Below, piece by piece: positions 29,116-39,165 of a DNA stretch of 64,000 bases (position 1 is the first letter of the stretch; each line of letters opens with the position of its first letter). The notes under the pieces were generated by a model. That model did no database searches, was not told where the DNA came from, and worked only from the letters and a program-made list of their open reading frames with translations. The translations under genes and the position numbers were made by a program. The DNA is from JAGXRK01 sp963714415 (lineage in GTDB: Bacteria; Bacteroidota; Ignavibacteria; Ignavibacteriales; Ignavibacteriaceae), in the NCBI GenBank assembly GCA_963714415.1, contig CAVQOL010000006.1:62001-126000 (forward strand), read 5' to 3'.

Positions 29116-31602
29116 TCAATCTAAATCATTTTTAATTTTAACCGGCTTAACTTTCCAGATCTTATTTGCATATTCTTTAACTGATCTATCGCTTGAAAAC
29201 TTTCCAATTCGTGCAACATTAAGAATGGCTTTCTTAGTCCATTCTTCCTGGTTTTTATAAAGCTCACTTACCTTATCCTGCGCATCAATATAAGATTGAT
29301 AATCAGCAAACAAGCAATAATAATCTACCGTCATCAAACCGTGAATCATATCATCAAAAATACCTGGTTCATTTTTGCTAAAGTAATTTGATGAGATCAT
29401 ATCAATTACTCTTCTCAGGTTTTTATTTTTCTGATAATACTCTGCCGGATTAAAACCTTGCTCTTTCAATTTAACCACTTCATCGGCTAACAGACCAAAT
29501 ATAAAAATATTCTCTTTACCTACTTCTTCTCTTATTTCAATGTTTGCGCCGTCCATTGTTCCGATTGTGATTGCACCATTGAGTGCAAACTTCATATTAC
29601 CTGTACCTGAAGCTTCAAATCCTGCTGTTGATATTTGTTCAGAAAGATCAGATGCAGGAATAATACTTTCAGCAAGTGTAACTGAATAGTTCTTAAGGAA
29701 GACAACTTTAAGTTTATCACCAATGTCGGGATCATTATTGACAACATCAGCCACATTATTGATGAGCTTTATAATAATTTTAGCCGCAAAGTAAGCAGGC
29801 GCCGCTTTACCACCAAAGATCACGGTTCTGGGAACCATATCTATCTTTGGATTATCCTTTATTCGATTGTATAAAGTTATTACATGAAGAATATTTAATA
29901 GTTGACGTTTGTATTCATGAAATCTTTTTATCTGAACGTCGAATATAGATTCAGGATTAATCTTAACATTATGTTCGGCTTCAATATATTGTATCAGCAA
30001 TTTTTTATTCAGCCATTTTGCATTACGGAAGTTTTCTCGAAAAACTTTATCCTTTACAAATTTTTCTAATTTCTTCAGCTCGTCAAGATTGCTGATCCAA
30101 CCGTCACCAATTTTATCGGATATAATTTCCGATAAAAACGGATTAGCAGTTTTTAGCCAGCGACGAGGAGTAATTCCATTTGTAACATTTATAAATTTTT
30201 CGGGAAAAAGTTTGTAGAAATGATTAAATATTCTTGACTTAAGAATTTCTGTGTGTAAAGCAGCAACACCATTAATTGCAATACTGCCAACAATAGCAAG
30301 GTTTGCCATTCTAACTCTTCTCTCTCCACTTTGATCAATTATGGAAAGTTTCTGAAGAATATTTTTATCTTTTGTATAGTTACGTTTTACATCTTCAAGA
30401 AATCTTCTGTTTATTTCTTCAATGATCTGCATATGTCTCGGCAGTAAATTATTTAAGATAGGCACCGACCATTCTTCAAGTGCTTCGGGAACAACTGTAT
30501 GATTTGTATATGCAAAAGCTTTTGAAGTGATAGCCCAGGATTCATCCCAGGTGAGTTTTTCTATATCCATAAGGATGCGCATAAGCTCAGGAATAGCAAT
30601 TACCGGATGAGTGTCATTTAACTGAATAACTGTTTTTTCAGCAAACTCATCGAAAGTAGAATGATTGATCTTATATTTTCTTATAATATCCTGAAGCGTT
30701 GCTGCAACGAAAAAGTATTGTTGTTTTAATCTTAAAAATTTTCCTTCAACATAAGTATCATTTGGATAAAGCACTTTAGAAATTGTTTCCGAATCATTTT
30801 TTTGTCCAACTGCTTCAACATAATTTCCTTTGTTAAAGTCTATGAAGCTGAAATCCATTGCAGCTTTTGCCTGCCAAAGTCTCAAGTTGTTCACGGTTTG
30901 ATTTCTATATCCCGGAACCGGAACATCATAAGCAATAGCTAGAACATCTTCTGTATCTATCCAATCGAAGGAAAAAGTTCCGTCAGGATTAACTTTAGTA
31001 TCAACTTTTCCATAAAAGTGTACTCTATACTGAAGCTTACGTCTCAAGATATCCCACGGATTACCACCACTTAGCCAGTTATCTGCTAACTCAACCTGGT
31101 ACCCATTTTCAATTTCTTGTTTGAAAATTCCATATTCATATCTGATTCCATAACCGAATGCAGGAAGTTGCAGAGTTGCCATTGAATCAAGATAGCAAGA
31201 TGCAAGACGACCAAGACCTCCATTCCCCAATCCCATATCATGTTCATATTCCATTATCTCTTCAAGATTGTAACCATCTCTTAATAAAATTTCCCTGCAT
31301 TGCTCATAGTAATTCATATTGATCAAAGAATTACCGAGAAGTCTGCCCATTAAGAATTCAAGAGATAAATAATAAACCCGTTTAGTATCTTTTTTGTTGT
31401 ATTCGTACTGTGTGCGAAGCCATCTTCTGACAAGTCTGTCTCTTACAGCCATCGAAAGTGCATAGTAAGCATCATCCCCGGTAACCGTATTCCTGTCTTT
31501 AACAAGAAAAAACTCAAGGTGTTCCGCAAATTGATTGGAAAGTGAAAAGCTTGAAGGATCCTCTTTATCAGTAAAAAATATAGTTTCCCTTTTCTTAGGC
31601 AT
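29116..31602 (-). CDS. glgP: Glycogen/alpha-glucan phosphorylase
   Basis: 828 residues, full length. Clear family blocks are YYLSLEFLMGRLLGNSLIN, GLGNGGLGRLASCYLDSMAT, VIQLNDTHPVIAIPELMRIL and FHEYKRQLLNILHVI. The PLP loop EASGTGNMKFALNGAITIGT contains the PLP lysine. It releases glucose-1-phosphate from storage glucans. It is monocistronic with a divergent alkaline phosphatase upstream. Confidence 0.97.
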   Translation of the reverse strand: MPKKRETIFFTDKEDPSSFSLSNQFAEHLEFFLVKDRNTVTGDDAYYALSMAVRDRLVRRWLRTQYEYNKKDTKRVYYLSLEFLMGRLLGNSLINMNYYEQCREILLRDGYNLEEIMEYEHDMGLGNGGLGRLASCYLDSMATLQLPAFGYGIRYEYGIFKQEIENGYQVELADNWLSGGNPWDILRRKLQYRVHFYGKVDTKVNPDGTFSFDWIDTEDVLAIAYDVPVPGYRNQTVNNLRLWQAKAAMDFSFIDFNKGNYVEAVGQKNDSETISKVLYPNDTYVEGKFLRLKQQYFFVAATLQDIIRKYKINHSTFDEFAEKTVIQLNDTHPVIAIPELMRILMDIEKLTWDESWAITSKAFAYTNHTVVPEALEEWSVPILNNLLPRHMQIIEEINRRFLEDVKRNYTKDKNILQKLSIIDQSGERRVRMANLAIVGSIAINGVAALHTEILKSRIFNHFYKLFPEKFINVTNGITPRRWLKTANPFLSEIISDKIGDGWISNLDELKKLEKFVKDKVFRENFRNAKWLNKKLLIQYIEAEHNVKINPESIFDVQIKRFHEYKRQLLNILHVITLYNRIKDNPKIDMVPRTVIFGGKAAPAYFAAKIIIKLINNVADVVNNDPDIGDKLKVVFLKNYSVTLAESIIPASDLSEQISTAGFEASGTGNMKFALNGAITIGTMDGANIEIREEVGKENIFIFGLLADEVVKLKEQGFNPAEYYQKNKNLRRVIDMISSNYFSKNEPGIFDDMIHGLMTVDYYCLFADYQSYIDAQDKVSELYKNQEEWTKKAILNVARIGKFSSDRSVKEYANKIWKVKPVKIKNDLD

Positions 31603-31844
31603 CGGTGAATAACTCCTTTATATAAAAGCTTTAAAATAAAATAACGTGCGAAATTTAAGTCCACAAGTTTTTAATACAAAATAAAAAATAAAGACTATTC
31701 TTTGTTGCAACTTCCTCAAATCGGGATGAAAAAACCTATTGTTTAAAATAGAATGATCGATAATTAATTGTTAACATAAAAATATTAATGAAATACTTTA
31801 TTTTGCATCAGTAATTTTATTTGTTGATATATTTAGGAGCTTTT

Positions 31845-33077
31845 ATGAAGAGAATAGTTTTTGTCTCTCTAAGTTTATTTTTTCTTCAACTTTCAATTTT
31901 TTCACAAACAAAAACCGGTAACGTAATCTTCATTCATCCAGATGGAACTGGTCTTGCCGATTGGAATGCTTTAAGAATGCTGACAGTCGGTCCGGATAGA
32001 GATATTAACTGGGATAAACTTTCAAACATTGGATTATACCAAGGACACATAAGAAACAGAGCCACTGCTTCATCAAATGCTGGAGCAACTATTCATGCTT
32101 ATGGTGTAAAAGCGGATGTGGATGCTTTCGGAATGGTTGATAGTGAAATTCCTGTCTCTCGTTCCGGTAAGCGCATGAGCATAATGCAGGAAGCTATGAA
32201 GAAAGGAATTTACACAGGAATAATTAATTCCGGGACCATTGTTGAACCGGGCAGTGCTGTTTTTGTTTCAAGTAATTTAAAACGAAGCAATTATGATCAA
32301 ATCACTAAAGATGTTGTTCAATCCGGAGTAGATTTAATTTTTTCCGGTGGTGAGGATTGGATGCTTCCTGAGGGTACTAAAGGAAGATTTGTCGAAAGCG
32401 GAAAACGCAAAGATGGTCTGAATCTTATCGAGTGGGCAAAGCAAAACGATTATAACGTTGTTTACACAAAAGATGATCTATTAAACGCTGCTCTTTATGA
32501 AAATAAAATACTTGGTGTCTTTGCTGCCATTAATACTTTTAATGACAGAACCGAAGAAGATTTAAAGGCTGCGGGGCTTCCGAATTTTTCTCCAGCTGCT
32601 CCTACAGTAGATGAAATGACAAAATTTGCATTGGAATTTCTTTCAAGCAAAGGTCAATTTTTTCTTGTCGTTGAAGAAGAAGGTACCGATAATTTTGGTA
32701 ATAGAAATAACGCAAACGGTAAGCTTGAAGCATTATTGAATGCTGATAATGCTATTGGCGAAGTATTAGAGTTTATGAAAAACAACCCAAATACATTGCT
32801 TGTAACAGCCGCAGATAGTGAGGCAGGTGGACTTGAAGTAAGTGGTTATGAGGTCGCAAAACTTGATCCAAATGATCCTCTTCCAGCAACAGATGCAAAC
32901 GGTGCACCAATGGATGGAAGAGATGGAACAAACACTCTGCCCTTTATGACTGCACCGGATAAGAATGGAAAAAGTTTTCCATTTGGGATTGTCTGGTCTT
33001 GCTTCGGTGATGTAACAGGTTCAGTAGTTGCACGCGCTCACGGTTTAAACGCAGAACAGAATGAAAGGAAAAATTGA
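31845..33077 (+). CDS. Alkaline-phosphatase-superfamily protein lacking canonical His ligands
   Basis: The start is placed at 31845, with GGAG 6 bases upstream; an earlier in-frame ATG at 31821 lacks a site. A Sec signal peptide (RIVFVSLSLFFLQLSIFS) sends it to the periplasm. The fold landmarks are visible: IFIHPDGTGLADWN (metal Asp), ASSNAGATIHAYGVK (nucleophile-loop region), FLVVEEEGTDNF and LVTAADSEAGGL. By eye against PhoA, three His ligands are replaced (D-H to D-S, HTG to VTG, and DxxxH to DxxxN), and the Asp before the nucleophilic Ser is Ser. It may be a variant-metal enzyme or a non-catalytic binding protein. Confidence 0.8.
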   Translation: MKRIVFVSLSLFFLQLSIFSQTKTGNVIFIHPDGTGLADWNALRMLTVGPDRDINWDKLSNIGLYQGHIRNRATASSNAGATIHAYGVKADVDAFGMVDSEIPVSRSGKRMSIMQEAMKKGIYTGIINSGTIVEPGSAVFVSSNLKRSNYDQITKDVVQSGVDLIFSGGEDWMLPEGTKGRFVESGKRKDGLNLIEWAKQNDYNVVYTKDDLLNAALYENKILGVFAAINTFNDRTEEDLKAAGLPNFSPAAPTVDEMTKFALEFLSSKGQFFLVVEEEGTDNFGNRNNANGKLEALLNADNAIGEVLEFMKNNPNTLLVTAADSEAGGLEVSGYEVAKLDPNDPLPATDANGAPMDGRDGTNTLPFMTAPDKNGKSFPFGIVWSCFGDVTGSVVARAHGLNAEQNERKN

Positions 33078-33140
33078 TAACACAGATATTTATCGTTATA
33101 TGTATTTAACTTTATTTGGAGTTTGGCTGGACTAGTATTT

Positions 33141-33175
33141 AAAAGTAAGAGAGGGCTTCACGCCCTCTCTGTTAT
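33141..33175. terminator. Bidirectional terminator hairpin
   Basis: A 9-bp perfect inverted repeat AGAGAGGGC/GCCCTCTCT (33148-33156 and 33162-33170, 5-base loop) lies between the convergent alkaline phosphatase and peroxiredoxin genes. Flanking T-runs are short in both directions. Confidence 0.75.
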
Positions 33176-33185
33176 AAGAATTAAA

Positions 33186-33842
33186 TTATTTCAAATCTTT
33201 ATACTTAAACCACCAATCAAATCCTTCTTCTTTTTTTCTTCCCTCAATTAATGCCATATCTTTTGGCGGAGGAATAATAACTTTAGCACCAATTAATTCA
33301 TTGTTTGGCCAGTTCTCAGGCATGGCAACATTATTAGCATCAGAAATTTGAAGAGCCTTCAGTGCGCGAAGCACTTCATCAATTTGCCTTCCTATTTCCT
33401 GAGGATAGTAAATCATTAATCTTACTTTTCCTTCAGTATCAATTATAAATACTGCACGAACTGTGTTTGTTGCTTTACCGGGATGAACCATTCCAAACTG
33501 CATTGCAACACTTCCCATATCATCAGCAATAATCGGGAAAGGAATATCAACTTTTAGATTATCTTTTATCCATTCAACCCATTTAATGTGAGAAAACACC
33601 TGATCAATTGACAAACCGATTAGTTCAGCATTTAATTTCTTAAACTCGTCATTTCTCTTTGCAAATGCTACAAACTCGGTTGTACATACTGGTGTAAAGT
33701 CGGCGGGATGACTGAATAAAACTATCCACTTACCCTTATAATCACCTGGGATCTTTTTAACACCGTGTGTTGTTTGAACTTCAAGGTTCGGCATCTTTTC
33801 ACCAAGAAGAGGAATGCCTTTCTTTTCTGTTGCTTCCATCAT
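33186..33842 (-). CDS. 1-Cys peroxiredoxin (Prx6 type)
   Basis: 218 residues. The peroxidatic cysteine lies in SHPADFTPVCTTEFVAF; it is the only Cys in the protein, so it is a 1-Cys enzyme needing an external reductant. The C-terminal Prx6 extension (about 165-218, KVIIPPPKDMALIEG) is present. It reduces peroxides in the cytoplasm. AAAGG precedes the first ATG at good spacing, so that start is preferred over the second Met. Confidence 0.95.
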   Translation of the reverse strand: MMEATEKKGIPLLGEKMPNLEVQTTHGVKKIPGDYKGKWIVLFSHPADFTPVCTTEFVAFAKRNDEFKKLNAELIGLSIDQVFSHIKWVEWIKDNLKVDIPFPIIADDMGSVAMQFGMVHPGKATNTVRAVFIIDTEGKVRLMIYYPQEIGRQIDEVLRALKALQISDANNVAMPENWPNNELIGAKVIIPPPKDMALIEGRKKEEGFDWWFKYKDLK

Positions 33843-34015
33843 TATTTACCTTTCAATTAATTTTATTTTTAATTTGTATGTAGTAAGATTCTAATAATGT
33901 AAAAACGATTCTTAAATCTTTTGTTTTTTATAATTTATTTCTTTTGGGATGAAATATCAAAACATAATTTAAAACAATTAATTTGTAACAATTTTTAATA
34001 ATAATTGGAATTAAG

Positions 34016-34484
34016 ATGGCAAAAAAATACTGGCTTATAAAATCAGAACCAGAAGTATTTTCTTTTAAGGATTTACAAAAAAGCAAAGGTCAGACAACTT
34101 TCTGGGATGGAGTTAGAAATTACCAGGCAAGAAATTTCCTACGTGATGAAATGAAAAAAGGTGATCTGGTTCTATTTTATCACAGCAACTCCGATCCACT
34201 TGCTGTAATGGGAATTTGCGAAGTTGTAAAAGAGGGATATCCCGACCACACACAATTTGATCCTGATAACGATCATTACGATTCAAAAGCTGATCCCAAA
34301 AATCCAACCTGGATAATGGTTGATGTAAAATTTGTAAAAGAATTTAAAACTCCTGTAACACTTGATGCAATAAAATCAAATCCACAAGCTTAAGAATATG
34401 AAATTGATAGCCCGTGGAAATCGTTTATCGGTTATGCCTGTAACAAAAGAAGAGTTTGATGAGATTGAAAAAATGGGAAATTAA
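34016..34484 (+). CDS. EVE (PUA-like) domain protein, one frameshift
   Basis: The first frame (34016-34393) shows the EVE signature YWLIKSEPEVFSFKDL, FWDGVRNYQARNFLRDEMKK and DLVLFYHS, followed by WIMVDVKFVKEF. A lesion near 34385 shifts into the proper ending KNMKLIARGNRLSVMPVTKE, closing at 34484. The joined protein has about 155 residues, normal for the family. EVE domains bind modified bases in DNA or RNA. It directly precedes tRNA-Ala. Confidence 0.9.
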
Positions 34485-34501
34485 AAATAAATTATTTATT
34501 C

Positions 34502-34574
34502 GGGGCTGTAGCTCAGTTGGGAGAGCGGTTCGTTCGCAACGAACAGGTCGTCGGTTCGATCCCGATCAGCTCCA
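34502..34574 (+). tRNA. tRNA-Ala (anticodon CGC)
   Basis: A 73-base cloverleaf folds by hand. The acceptor is GGGGCTG/CAGCTCC (one G-T pair), the D-arm GCTC/GAGC, the anticodon stem GTTCG/CGAAC with loop TTCGCAA giving CGC, and the T-arm GTCGG/CCGAT with loop TTCGATC. The discriminator base is A and no CCA is encoded. It reads GCG codons. Confidence 0.93.
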
Positions 34575-34580
34575 CAAAAT

Positions 34581-35010
34581 TTAAATTAGCTTCTCCATTA
34601 AAAAATGAGGAATCACTCCAAACAAAGTATGAGATTCTTTAATAACTTTGTATCCACTGCTTTTCATAAAACTTAACTGCATTCTCACGAGCGTGAAGAA
34701 TAATTTTTTTAGCACCTTTTTCAATCACTCTTTTTTCAAGTTCATCAAGAATTAATTTGCCAATACCTTTTCCACGCCAATCTTCTTCAACTGCCATATA
34801 ACGGAATTGTGCTTCATAATCAGAATTGAAATGTGCACGACCAATACCAATTACTTCATCATTTTCAACAACCATAACATGAATAGATTGACCTTCAAGT
34901 TCGTCTTGTTCACTGCCTTTCGGCTGATTCCAAGGTGCTCGTAATATTCTCCATCGTAAATCGTAGTATTTAAAAAATTCTTCTTTTGTTTGCGGAGAAC
35001 GAACAATCAT
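34581..35010 (-). CDS. GNAT-family N-acetyltransferase, one frameshift
   Basis: The main frame gives 123 residues with the acetyl-CoA-binding motif AVEEDWRGKGIGKLILDELE and LHARENAVKFYEKQ. After a lesion near 34662 the normal ending GYKVIKESHTLFGVIPHFLM follows to a stop at 34581, just beside tRNA-Ala. The joined length of about 142 is typical of small GNAT enzymes. The acceptor is unknown. Its start overlaps the end of rmuC. Confidence 0.85.
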
Positions 35011-36377
35011 TCATTATCCAATAAATTGTTTTCATCATCAATCTCAGCACGATTAAGAATACCTGGTGGCAATGATTTACTTGCCTTTGCACCAAGCTTT
35101 TTAATTTTTTCAGACACGGCTAATCAAGATTTCCTCTTCCTTCAGACAACTTATTCATTGCTTTATCATAATTGTCTTTGGTACTAACTAGTCCTTTACC
35201 AATCGAAATTAAATCATCAACGAATGAAGCAAACTTGTCATAGCATTTCACCGCTTTGTCTTGCAATCTCTAAAGCATTCTTGTTTTGTTTTTCCTGTCG
35301 CCAAATACTGGAAATTGTTCTAAGTGTTGCAAGCAAAGTTGATGGACTAACAATCACAATGTTTTGCTCAAATGCATCAGTAAAAATTGAAGGATCGTTT
35401 TGTACAGCATAAGCAAATGCTGGTTCGATTGGCATAAACATTAACACAAAATCTAAGCTTTCAAGCTGATAAAGATTTTGATAATTCTTACCGCTAAGAT
35501 TTTTTATATGTGATCGAATTGAATTAATATGTTCTTGCAAACCAATTTGCTTTTCATTTTCATCGTCTTCTGCGAAACAAATCTTTCATATCCTACAAGT
35601 GAAACTTTTGAATCGATTATTATACTTTTATTCTCAGGTAAATTAATTATAACATCTGGTTGGAATCTTCTGCCGGATTCTGCTGTTATACTTTCCTGAA
35701 CAACATACTCTCTTCCTTTCACAAGACCTGATTTTTCGAGAATACTTTCAAGAATAAACTCACCCCAATTACCTTGAGTTTTGCTTTGTCCTTTTAATGC
35801 TGTAGTTAAATTCTTTGCTTCCTGTGTAATCTGCTGATTCATTTCTTTAAGCATCTAAAGTTGCTCTTTTAAAGAAGCGTGACCTTTAATGCTCTCTTTG
35901 TTTGTTTCTTCAACTTTATTTTCAAATTTAGTAATGTTTTCCTTTAATGGGTTGAGAATGTCCTCTAGATTTGACTTTGTTTGTTCTGTAAAATTCCTCT
36001 GTTTTTTCTTCAAAAATTTTATTTGCAAGATTTTCAAATTCCTTTGTGAATTTTTCCTGTAATTTTTCAATTTCAGATTTTTGTTCATTAAGTTTTGTTT
36101 GAAGATTTATGTAATCAGATTTAAGTGATGAATTCTCCGCATTAAGTTTTTCAGATTTTTCTCTTTCACTTTTTAACTCTGAATTGAAGTGAAAGTTTAT
36201 CATCTTCAAGAAGTTTTGACTACGCTCGCTAAACTTTCCAGATTCAACTTTTAGTAAATTGATTTGTTCGTTGAGCTTGTTTGCTTCTTCAATCGGAATT
36301 GTTTTTTTGCTTTTCATAAAAAGAAAAGCAATTACAATTCCAATAACTAAACCGATGATGAGATAAATTATTTCCAT
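35007..36377 (-). pseudogene. rmuC: RmuC-like DNA recombination protein, multiply disrupted
   Basis: The pieces together give the RmuC architecture: an N-terminal membrane helix (IIYLIIGLVIGIVIAFLFM), a long coiled coil (about 25-185), then the nuclease-like RmuC domain (GNWGEFILESILEKSGLV, FQPDVIINLPENKSIIIDSK, FVLMFMPIEPAFAYA). There are at least four frameshifts (near 35990, 35573, 35240 and 35120) and an in-frame amber codon at 35857-35855. The overall length of about 456 residues is normal. RmuC limits inversions at short inverted repeats. Five lesions make this the best candidate in the window for a true pseudogene. Confidence 0.85.
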
Positions 36378-36384
36378 TTTAAAC

Positions 36385-36490
36385 CCTAAAATCTTTTAAA
36401 TCACAATGGCACACAGATGACGCGGATTACACTGATTTTCACGAATCGGATCTGCGATGATCCGCCAAATCTGTGTTAACCGCGCTCTAT
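36385..36490. repeat. Intergenic dispersed-type repeat with hairpins
   Basis: The ~100 bases between rmuC and the ammonia-lyase gene contain the wording ACACAGATGACGCGGATTAC with a nested GGATC/GATCC hairpin and a mirrored AATCTGTGTTAACCGCG. This kind of sequence recurs as an intergenic element in many genomes. There is one copy here, so repetition cannot be shown from the window itself. Confidence 0.4.
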
Positions 36491-36495
36491 TTTCT

Positions 36496-38019
36496 TTATT
36501 CTAAACTACCAGTTGTTTTTTCAACTTCCTCAAGTATCTCACAAGACTTTACAAGTGCTTTCATCTTGTTATGATCATTATAAAGAGGCCGATCAACATC
36601 TAAAAATTCAACATGTTTGCGAATAACTTCTTTAGCTTTAGCAACTCCCCTTCCGGTTGTATGTTCACGAAAATCCAAAGCTTGAGCAGCAGCCATGAAC
36701 TCTATTCCCAATATGCCGTAAGCGTTATCTAAAATTTGTTGATTCTTAAGCGCTGTGTTCATTCCCATTGAAACAAAATCTTCCTGATCCGCAGCAGCGG
36801 GAATTGACTGTATAGAAGCAGGGGTTGATAAAATTCTTTGCTCAACAATTAATGTATCAGCAGTGTATTGACTTAACATCAAACCGGAAAACATTCCAGC
36901 TCCTTTAGTTAAAAACGCAGGCAGCCCGACACTTAAAGCAGGATTATTCAATCTGTTCATTCTTCTTTCTGAAAGCACGCTAACCATAGTAACAGCGGCA
37001 CTAATCATATCCATCGGAAGTGAAACCGGTGTTCCCTGAAAGTTTGCTCCAGTAAGAGTGGTATTATCTTCAGGAATAAAAATAGGATTATCACCAACTC
37101 CGTTAAGTTCAATTTCAATTTGTGATTTTGCATAAGCAACGGCATCGTGTGCTGCGCCAATTACCTGCGGAGTTGAACGCATCGAGTATGCATCCTGAAC
37201 TTTTTGCTTTATTTTTCCCGTAAGCAGATCGCTTCCTTCAACACATTTTTTTATTGCTTGTGAACTACGAACAGCACCGGAAAAACCACGCAACTGGTGA
37301 AGACGAACATCGTATGGTTTCATATTAGCCTGAAGTGCTTCAAGAGACATTGCGGCAGCAATCTCAGCTTGCTTTAACCAGCGATTAATATCATACAATT
37401 GAAGAGCGCTAATTGCTGTTATAAAATTTGAGCCGTTAATTGTTGCAAGCCCATCTCTTGCCTGAAGTCCTGGAACTTTTATTCCTGCTTTTTCAAATGC
37501 AACATCTCCGGGAAGTCTTTCTCCCTTAAAAAATGCTTCTCCTTCACCCATCAACAACAAAGCAATTTGTGACATTGGAGCTAAATCACCGCAAGCACCG
37601 ACAGAGCCTTTTTCACAAACAACAGGGATACAATCCTTATTCAACATTTCAATTAATGTTAAAGTGATTTCCGGCCTGCAACCCGAGTTACCGTGAGCAT
37701 GAACATTGATTCGTCCTGCAATTGCACCACGAACATGTTCAATCGGCATTGGATCACCTATTCCTGCTGAATGATTGTAGATAAGATATTTTTGAAAATC
37801 TTTTACTTGATCATCATTTAAAACAACTTCTGAAAATTCGCCGATTCCTGTATTAACTCCATACATTATTTCCTTTGCTTTAATTTTTTCTTCAAGCATT
37901 GCACGGCAGGTTTTTATGCGTTGAAGCGCTTCGTTACTGATTTCCACTTTTTCTTTGTGGCGTGCTATACGAACTATTTTTTCAATTGTAAGATTTGAAC
38001 CATCTATAATAACTGACAT
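36496..38019 (-). CDS. hutH: Histidine ammonia-lyase-family enzyme with Ala-Cys-Gly MIO triad
   Basis: The start is set at 38019 because GGAG lies 6 bases ahead; an earlier ATG at 38037 has no site. The 507-residue product has the aromatic amino-acid lyase core: IMYGVNTGIGEFSE (catalytic Tyr), GSVGACGDLAPMSQIALLL, and INGSNFITA. The MIO cofactor normally forms from Ala-Ser-Gly; here residue 143 is Cys. HAL deaminates histidine to urocanate, but no hut genes adjoin, so the substrate (His, Phe, Tyr) is uncertain. The frame is intact. Confidence 0.88.
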   Translation of the reverse strand: MSVIIDGSNLTIEKIVRIARHKEKVEISNEALQRIKTCRAMLEEKIKAKEIMYGVNTGIGEFSEVVLNDDQVKDFQKYLIYNHSAGIGDPMPIEHVRGAIAGRINVHAHGNSGCRPEITLTLIEMLNKDCIPVVCEKGSVGACGDLAPMSQIALLLMGEGEAFFKGERLPGDVAFEKAGIKVPGLQARDGLATINGSNFITAISALQLYDINRWLKQAEIAAAMSLEALQANMKPYDVRLHQLRGFSGAVRSSQAIKKCVEGSDLLTGKIKQKVQDAYSMRSTPQVIGAAHDAVAYAKSQIEIELNGVGDNPIFIPEDNTTLTGANFQGTPVSLPMDMISAAVTMVSVLSERRMNRLNNPALSVGLPAFLTKGAGMFSGLMLSQYTADTLIVEQRILSTPASIQSIPAAADQEDFVSMGMNTALKNQQILDNAYGILGIEFMAAAQALDFREHTTGRGVAKAKEVIRKHVEFLDVDRPLYNDHNKMKALVKSCEILEEVEKTTGSLE

Positions 38020-38136
38020 AATTTCTCCATTTAACAAAATTTTTAATAGCCAAATTTAGGAATAAGATTGGAAAAAGAAGAGTACAAGTATAGGTTCAAG
38101 ATCAAGTTTAAGAAAGAAATTGTTATGCTAACTACT

Positions 38137-39165
38137 TCACCTTGCTTTATAAAGTGCCCCGCCGATACTATCGTGGTGCGCACCGGTAACAGAAGCCAAA
38201 CAATTAGGAATATCATAAAAGTATAGTGCACCCAGAAAAGCAAAAATTAGTGCTTCTTTAAAGTTAATAGTTTGCTCATCAGGAATATGATAAACACATT
38301 GAGGTGCATTCAATTGCATTCGTTCAATTAAAAAAGTGTTAAAAGCACCGCCGCCAGTTACTAACACTTTACCACTTTTAATGTTTTTACCAATCTGAAT
38401 CGAAATATGCTCACAAAATGTTGCCAGTTTATCTTGTAATGATAGCATATATGAATCGATTAAAGGAATAAACAAATCTTCAACATTCTCTCTGCTTAAT
38501 GATTTTGGACCGGAATGTGTATAAAAAGATAAACTGTTTAACTTCTCAAGTAATGCTGTATGGACTTTTCCTGAACGAGCGGTTTCTCCATCTTTATCAT
38601 AGTCTTTCCCTATACTTCTCATATAATGATTCAGCACATAATTCACAGGAGAAATATCGTATGCTATTCTCTCGTTACATTCTTCAAAGGAGATATTTGA
38701 AAATCCACCAAGGTTTAAACAATAATTATAATCAGCAAAAAGATAACGATCACCAATTGGTACCAATGGTGCACCTTGTCCATAAAGAGCCACGTCGGTA
38801 GTACGGAAATCACAAACAGTATTTATTCCAGTTTCAGCAGCAATAGAGGCACCGCTGCCAATCTGAGCTGTAAACCGAACAGATGGTTGATGAAAAATTG
38901 TGTGACCGTGTGAGGCAATCAAATCAGGTTTAAGCGAGTGTCTATCAATGAAAGCATTAATTCGTTGACCTAAATATATACCATAGTCGGAGTGAAATCG
39001 AGCATATGATAAAGCGTCCATCAATTGTGCTGTGGCAAGTTTCCTTTTGATTTCTTCCGGATAAGATTCTGCTTCCGCTTGTAAAATTTGGTAGTGCCAA
39101 CCGTCATCATCCTGAGTAAACCATGAATAACAAATATCTAATCCATCCAATGATGTCCCTGACAT
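38137..39165 (-). CDS. anmK: Anhydro-N-acetylmuramic acid kinase
   Basis: 342 codons from ATG 39165, beginning MSGTSLDGLDICYSWF, which is the ATP-binding motif. Family members usually start ~6 residues earlier with VIGVMSGTSLDG, and that very sequence (KVIGV) is encoded in frame just upstream but without ATG, GTG or TTG, so an ATT start or a lesion is possible. Other blocks: CDFRTTDVALYGQGAPLVP and CLNLGGFSNIS, and GGGAFN. It phosphorylates anhydroMurNAc in cell-wall recycling. Confidence 0.93.
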   Translation of the reverse strand: MSGTSLDGLDICYSWFTQDDDGWHYQILQAEAESYPEEIKRKLATAQLMDALSYARFHSDYGIYLGQRINAFIDRHSLKPDLIASHGHTIFHQPSVRFTAQIGSGASIAAETGINTVCDFRTTDVALYGQGAPLVPIGDRYLFADYNYCLNLGGFSNISFEECNERIAYDISPVNYVLNHYMRSIGKDYDKDGETARSGKVHTALLEKLNSLSFYTHSGPKSLSRENVEDLFIPLIDSYMLSLQDKLATFCEHISIQIGKNIKSGKVLVTGGGAFNTFLIERMQLNAPQCVYHIPDEQTINFKEALIFAFLGALYFYDIPNCLASVTGAHHDSIGGALYKAR

